DNA from: an uncultured Collinsella sp.
Lineage (GTDB): Bacteria; Actinomycetota; Coriobacteriia; Coriobacteriales; Coriobacteriaceae
Assembly: GCA_937989795.1 (NCBI GenBank)
Contig: CALKBB010000093.1
Span: 1 to 17,176 of the forward strand
Direction of reading: 5' to 3'
DNA length: 17,176 nucleotides
Made by a program: the position numbers and the translations under genes. Within the stretch, counting starts at the first letter, position 1. Each line of letters opens with the position of its first letter. Shown here piece after piece: positions 13,338-17,176 of this stretch. The notes beneath the pieces were generated by a model, which worked only from the letters and a program-made list of their open reading frames with translations, searched no databases and had not been told where the DNA came from.

Positions 13338-15605
13338 TTAGCTCAGGTGCCAGATCTCGTCGTTGTACTGGGAGATGGTGCGGTCGGACGAGAAGGTGCC
13401 GGCGTTGGCGATGTTGATGAGCGCCTTGCGCATCCAGGCGTCCTGGTCCTCGTAGTCTGCCAGCACGCGCTCCTTGGTCTGGATGTACTCCTCAATGTCG
13501 AGCAGGGCCATAAACCAGTCCTTGCCCTTGATGTCGTCGTGCAGGCGCTGTAGACGCTCGGCGTCGCCGGTCGCCATAAAGGCGGGGTTGGTGATAAAGT
13601 CCACCAGCAGCTTGATACCGGGTTTGCGGTAGAGTGCGCCGGCGTTATAGCTGCCGTCGGCGTAGAGCTGCTCGACCTGCTTGGAAGAGGCACCAAAGGT
13701 GTAGATGTTCTCGTCGCCCACGAGCTCGGCGATCTCGACATTGGCGCCGTCAAGCGTGCACAGGGTCAAGGCGCCGTTGAGCATGAATTTCATGTTGGAG
13801 GTGCCGCTCGCCTCCTTGGAGGCCAGGCTGATCTGCTCGGAGATGTCGGCGGCGGGGATCACGCGCTCAGCAGCAGTGACGTTGTAGTTCTCGATCATGA
13901 CAACCTGCAGGTAGGGGGCCACATCGGGATCATTTGCAATCCACTGCGACAGTGTCAGGATCAAATGGATGATGTCCTGGGCGATGGTGTAGGCAGGTGC
14001 CGCCTTGCCGCCAAAGATGATGGTGACGGGGTGCTCGGGTTTATTGCCGTTCTTGATGTCGAGATACTTCCAGATGATGTAGAGCGCGAGCATTTGCTGG
14101 CGCCTGTACTCGTGGATACGCTTGACCTGAACATCGATGATGGCGTTGGAGGGAATGGTCACACCCTGCTCGAGCGCCATGAACTGGCGCATGATGGTCT
14201 TGGCCTCGGCCTTGGTGGCGGCCAGGCGCTCAAGAACGTCCTTGTCGTTAGCGAATTCGGCGAGCTTGCTCAGGTCGCCGGTGCTGCGCCAGTCGGTGCC
14301 GATCACATCGTCGAGCAAACTGGCAAGCGCGGGGTTGGCGCCATGGATCCAGCGGCGGAAGGTGATGCCGTTGGTCTTGTTGGAGAACTTCTCGGGATAG
14401 ATCTCGTAGAACGGGTGAAGCTCGGTGTCTTCCAGAATCTTGGTGTGGAGTGCGGCGACGCCATTGATGGAGAAGCCAAAGTGAATGTCCATGTGAGCCA
14501 TGTGGACGGTGTCGTATTCGTCGATGATGGCGACACGCGGGTCATCGTGCTCGGCCTTCGCGATCTCATCGAGCTTGACGATAATGTCGGCGATGGCAGG
14601 GGAGACCTTCTGCAGGCTGGCGAGCGGCCACTTCTCGAGCGCCTCGGCAAGGATCGTGTGGTTGGTGTAGGCGACCATGGAGCGCACGATGGTAACGGCT
14701 TCGTCAAACTCGATGTCGTGCTCGGTGGTGAGTAGGCGGATGAGCTCGGGAATGACCATGGTGGGGTGCGTGTCGTTGATCTGGACCACGGCGTAGTCGG
14801 CCAGATCGTGCAGGTTGCTGCCGCGCTCGACGGCCTCGTCGATCAGGAGCTGGGCGGCGTTGCTCGCCATGAAGTACTCCTGGTAGATGCGAAGCAGGCG
14901 GCCCTGCTCATCGGAATCATCCGGATAGAGGAACAAGGTGAGGTTCTTGGCGATTTTCGTCTTGTCGAAGTCGATGGAGCTGCCGGGGACCAGGCCGTCG
15001 TCGACACTTGCCAGGTCAAACAGGCGCAGGCGGTTCTTGGTGGGCTGACCGTAACCGGGCACATCGATGTTGACGAGCTTGGAGGTGACGGCAAAATCGC
15101 CAAACTTGACAGTGTAGGAGCGGTCGTCATCGATCAGGATGTCCTGCTCGCCAAGCCACTCGTCGGGGACGGCCTTTTGCTGGTTGTCGGCAAAGCGTTG
15201 GCGGAACAGGCCGTAGTGATAGCTGAGGCCCACGCCGTCACCGGTAAGGCCCAGCGTGGCAATGGAATCCAGGAAGCACGCGGCCAGGCGGCCCAGGCCG
15301 CCGTTGCCCAGCGAGGGCTCGACCTCGAACTCCTCGATCTTGTTGAGGTCGTGGCCTGCGGCGGTGAGCTGGTCCTTAACCTTGTCGTAGATGCCGAGGT
15401 CGATCATGTTGTTGATGAGCAGCTTGCCGATCAAAAATTCGGCGGAAATGTAATAGAGCTTTTTCTTGCCGTTGTTGAGCGGGCAGGTGGCGGAGCGCTC
15501 CTGCACGAGTTTGACCAGCAGCTTGTAAATGCGACGGTCGTCGAGCTGCTCGAGCGAGGTGCCAAAAGACTGCTCGGCGAGTTCCATGAGGTTAATTCGG
15601 GGCAT
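13338..15605 (-). CDS. glgP: Glycogen/maltodextrin phosphorylase (GT35)
   Basis: 755 aa cytosolic PLP enzyme that releases glucose-1-phosphate from alpha-1,4-glucan ends. Seen: EPSLGNGGLGRLAACFLDS (96-114), LSYHYGLFRQ (127-136), VQINDTHPTMVIPEL (274-288), NGITFRRWI (412-420), DVQVKRIHEYRRQQML (491-506), and the PLP site EASGTSNMKFMLNGALT with Lys606, followed by LDGANVEI. It begins close to the catalytic core and lacks the long N-terminal regulatory region of animal enzymes, giving a length slightly under E. coli MalP/GlgP. RBS AGGAG lies before the ATG. It sits downstream of the amylomaltase gene on the same strand, the usual pairing for maltodextrin breakdown. Whether it prefers stored glycogen or imported maltodextrin (malP role) cannot be told. 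Confidence 0.97.
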   Translation of the reverse strand: MPRINLMELAEQSFGTSLEQLDDRRIYKLLVKLVQERSATCPLNNGKKKLYYISAEFLIGKLLINNMIDLGIYDKVKDQLTAAGHDLNKIEEFEVEPSLGNGGLGRLAACFLDSIATLGLTGDGVGLSYHYGLFRQRFADNQQKAVPDEWLGEQDILIDDDRSYTVKFGDFAVTSKLVNIDVPGYGQPTKNRLRLFDLASVDDGLVPGSSIDFDKTKIAKNLTLFLYPDDSDEQGRLLRIYQEYFMASNAAQLLIDEAVERGSNLHDLADYAVVQINDTHPTMVIPELIRLLTTEHDIEFDEAVTIVRSMVAYTNHTILAEALEKWPLASLQKVSPAIADIIVKLDEIAKAEHDDPRVAIIDEYDTVHMAHMDIHFGFSINGVAALHTKILEDTELHPFYEIYPEKFSNKTNGITFRRWIHGANPALASLLDDVIGTDWRSTGDLSKLAEFANDKDVLERLAATKAEAKTIMRQFMALEQGVTIPSNAIIDVQVKRIHEYRRQQMLALYIIWKYLDIKNGNKPEHPVTIIFGGKAAPAYTIAQDIIHLILTLSQWIANDPDVAPYLQVVMIENYNVTAAERVIPAADISEQISLASKEASGTSNMKFMLNGALTLCTLDGANVEIAELVGDENIYTFGASSKQVEQLYADGSYNAGALYRKPGIKLLVDFITNPAFMATGDAERLQRLHDDIKGKDWFMALLDIEEYIQTKERVLADYEDQDAWMRKALINIANAGTFSSDRTISQYNDEIWHLS

Positions 15606-15645
15606 GTTTTTCTCCTGTGATGGGTTGTTTCATGTCTGCAATTCA

Positions 15646-15686
15646 TAAGAAGCCCGCGCGAGGGGATTGGGGTGGCCTCGCGCGGG
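15646..15686 (-). terminator. Terminator between the amylomaltase gene and glgP
   Basis: An 11-bp perfect stem CCCGCGCGAGG/CCTCGCGCGGG (15653-15663 with 15676-15686), followed on the minus strand by CTTCTTA. It ends about 40 bp before glgP. It may be an incomplete terminator that lets part of the transcription continue into glgP, since little room is left for a separate glgP promoter. Confidence 0.7.
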
Positions 15687-15734
15687 AAAAGCAAGCGCGT
15701 CCGCACGGTGGGGAGGGGTCGGGCGCGGTAGCTC

Positions 15735-17176
15735 CTATTGAGGAAGCTCGATTTCGGCTTCCGACGGGATGCGGAAGTAGGTCTCGGTCCAGTCGGTGAG
15801 TTTGTGCTCGAGCTCGCGGGTGATGGCGCCGTCGAGCATGCGCCAGGTCCAGTTGCCGCCCAACGTGGCAGGGGTGTTGATGCGCGCCTCGTTGCCCAAG
15901 TTGAGCAGGTCCTGCATGGTGTAGATGCACGTGTCGCTCACGCTGGCGGCGATGGTGCGATTGAGTGCATCTGCCATGGGTTCGCCGGCCTGCTGATGGG
16001 TGTACAGGGCTGCCTGCTCGCGCTGACGCGGGGTAGCCGTTCCTTCAAACCAGCCGCGTGCCGTCTCGTTGTCGTGGGTGCCCACGTAGGCGACGGTGTT
16101 GGCAATGTAGTTGTGCGGCAGGTAGTACGAGTTGGCGCCCTCAAAGGCAAACTGCAGGATCTTCATGCCGGGGAAGCCCGAGTTGTCGCGCATATCGATG
16201 ACGCCGGGGGTGAGGAAGCCCAGGTCCTCGGCGATGATGGGCAGCGTGCCGAGCTTTTCCGCGAGCGTCTTGAAGAACTTGAGGCCGGGCCCCTGCGTCC
16301 ACGAACCGTAGGACGAATCGGGCGAGGAGAACGGCACCTCCCAATAGGCCTCGAAGCCGCGGAAGTGATCCAGGCGGATGACGTCGTACATGTCGAGGGC
16401 GGCGCGAATGCGGCCTTCCCACCAGGAAAAGCCGTCGGACTCCATGGCGTCCCAGTCGTAGATGGGGTTGCCCCAGTACTGGCCGGTGGCCGAGAACTGG
16501 TCGGGCGGCGTGCCGGCGACGCTTGCGGGATTGCCGGCGGCGTCGATCTTAAAGAGCTCAGGTGTCGCCCACATTTCGACGGAGTCACGCGAGACGTAGA
16601 TGGGCAGGTCGCCGATGATCAGGATGTCGCGTTCATTGGCATAGGCCTTGAGGCGGCTCCACTGGCGATCGAAGAAGTACTGCGTCATCTGGTGGTAGAG
16701 CATACGCGCCGGATGGTCGGCGCAGACCTTGGCGGAAGCCTCGCCGCGGGTTGCAGTGGCTGTGAGCGTCACCTTATGCTTGCCTTTGCCTGCGGGAGCC
16801 ACTCGCAGCAGCTTGCCGCCGTCGGTGATATAGACTTTGTCAGATGATTTCCAGGTGAGTATGGAGCCTTCGGGCGTCGACGAAGGAAGTACGAGGTCGG
16901 AGCGCAGATTCGAGATATTGCCGGCGAGCTCGATGTTGTCGAGGTCGTGCTGCACGGCCTCCTCGTCGGCGAGGAGGGCGCATACAGTTGCCGGATACTC
17001 GAAAACCTTCGATGCGCCCCCTTTCGAGGCTGTGAGGGTAAGTGTGAGCTTGCCGTCGGGCTTACCGGCAGCCGGACGGGTGACGATGCCCGCATCGGTC
17101 ACAAGTGCTTTGTCAGACGATACCCAGGTGGCGGTGACACCGCTACCGAGAGCAGCAGGGAGCACCACATTAGAGC
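15735..17176 (-). CDS. malQ: 4-alpha-glucanotransferase (GH77) C-terminal part joined to two bacterial Ig-like domains; 5' end outside window
   Basis: Open to the window edge; a GTG at 17168 (where I begin residue numbers) is not a convincing start, as the frame and Ig homology continue upstream. Residues about 1-62 and 66-148 are two Ig-like domains of the 'atrophied BIG' type (VLPAALGSGVTATWVSSD; LVLPSSTPEGSILTWKSSD ... VTLTATATRGEASAKV). From about residue 155 it is amylomaltase: QYFFDRQWSRLKAYANERDI, GDLPIYVSRDSVEMWA, AGTPPDQFSATGQYWGNPIYDW, VIRLDHFRGFEAYW with nucleophile Asp267, IIAEDLG with acid/base Glu314, and YVGTHDNETARGW with Asp366. The catalytic triad is intact, but the first 150-180 residues of GH77 are not where expected. 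Amylomaltase transfers glucan chains so that glgP can use maltodextrins. The chimera could be an insertion, a replacement or an assembly error. Confidence 0.85.
   Translation of the reverse strand, partial: SNVVLPAALGSGVTATWVSSDKALVTDAGIVTRPAAGKPDGKLTLTLTASKGGASKVFEYPATVCALLADEEAVQHDLDNIELAGNISNLRSDLVLPSSTPEGSILTWKSSDKVYITDGGKLLRVAPAGKGKHKVTLTATATRGEASAKVCADHPARMLYHQMTQYFFDRQWSRLKAYANERDILIIGDLPIYVSRDSVEMWATPELFKIDAAGNPASVAGTPPDQFSATGQYWGNPIYDWDAMESDGFSWWEGRIRAALDMYDVIRLDHFRGFEAYWEVPFSSPDSSYGSWTQGPGLKFFKTLAEKLGTLPIIAEDLGFLTPGVIDMRDNSGFPGMKILQFAFEGANSYYLPHNYIANTVAYVGTHDNETARGWFEGTATPRQREQAALYTHQQAGEPMADALNRTIAASVSDTCIYTMQDLLNLGNEARINTPATLGGNWTWRMLDGAITRELEHKLTDWTETYFRIPSEAEIELPQ

Overview
The window is GC-rich, tightly packed bacterial DNA whose genes alternate strand in short operons. 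Gene content (argB-argD, a TreR/HutC-type GntR regulator, a PTS permease, a complete carbohydrate ABC operon, glycogen phosphorylase and amylomaltase) and protein style fit a gut actinobacterium of the Coriobacteriia, most likely Collinsella or a close relative. That placement is inferred from overall resemblance, not from a marker gene.

Layout. 1-2009 (+): 3' part of argB, then argD (arginine biosynthesis), closed by a probable terminator. 2010-2517: gene-free and partly AT-rich, with a 220-bp element bounded by 28-bp inverted repeats and a tRNA T-arm-like fragment. 2518-4700 (-): tRNA-Gln(TTG), a protein with two peptidoglycan-binding repeats, and a trans-type polyprenyl diphosphate synthase. 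4814-7264 (-): an alpha-glucoside-type PTS EIICB fused in one reading frame to a HAD phosphatase. 7492-8211 (+): a divergent GntR/UTRA regulator. 8518-12882 (+): solute-binding lipoprotein, two permeases and an ATPase of a carbohydrate ABC importer. 12883-13337: terminator, three evenly spaced long palindromes, and the glgP terminator. 13338-15605 (-): glgP. 15735-17176 (-): the C-terminal two thirds of a GH77 amylomaltase joined in frame to two bacterial Ig-like domains, cut by the window edge.

How it works together. From about 4.8 kb onward this reads as an alpha-glucan/alpha-glucoside utilisation locus. There are two import routes, a PTS (phosphorylating) and an ABC importer (non-phosphorylating). 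One TreR-like regulator lies between them, and two cytosolic enzymes (phosphorylase and amylomaltase) process maltodextrins. Four 12-bp sites of the form NNGTTYAWACAA lie in the two control regions on either side of the regulator. They resemble the operator I recall for Bacillus subtilis TreR, suggesting that the regulator controls the PTS, itself and the ABC operon together.

Most unusual items: the EIICB-HAD fusion, the Ig/GH77 chimera at the right edge, the shared operator set, and the palindrome array at 13023-13237.
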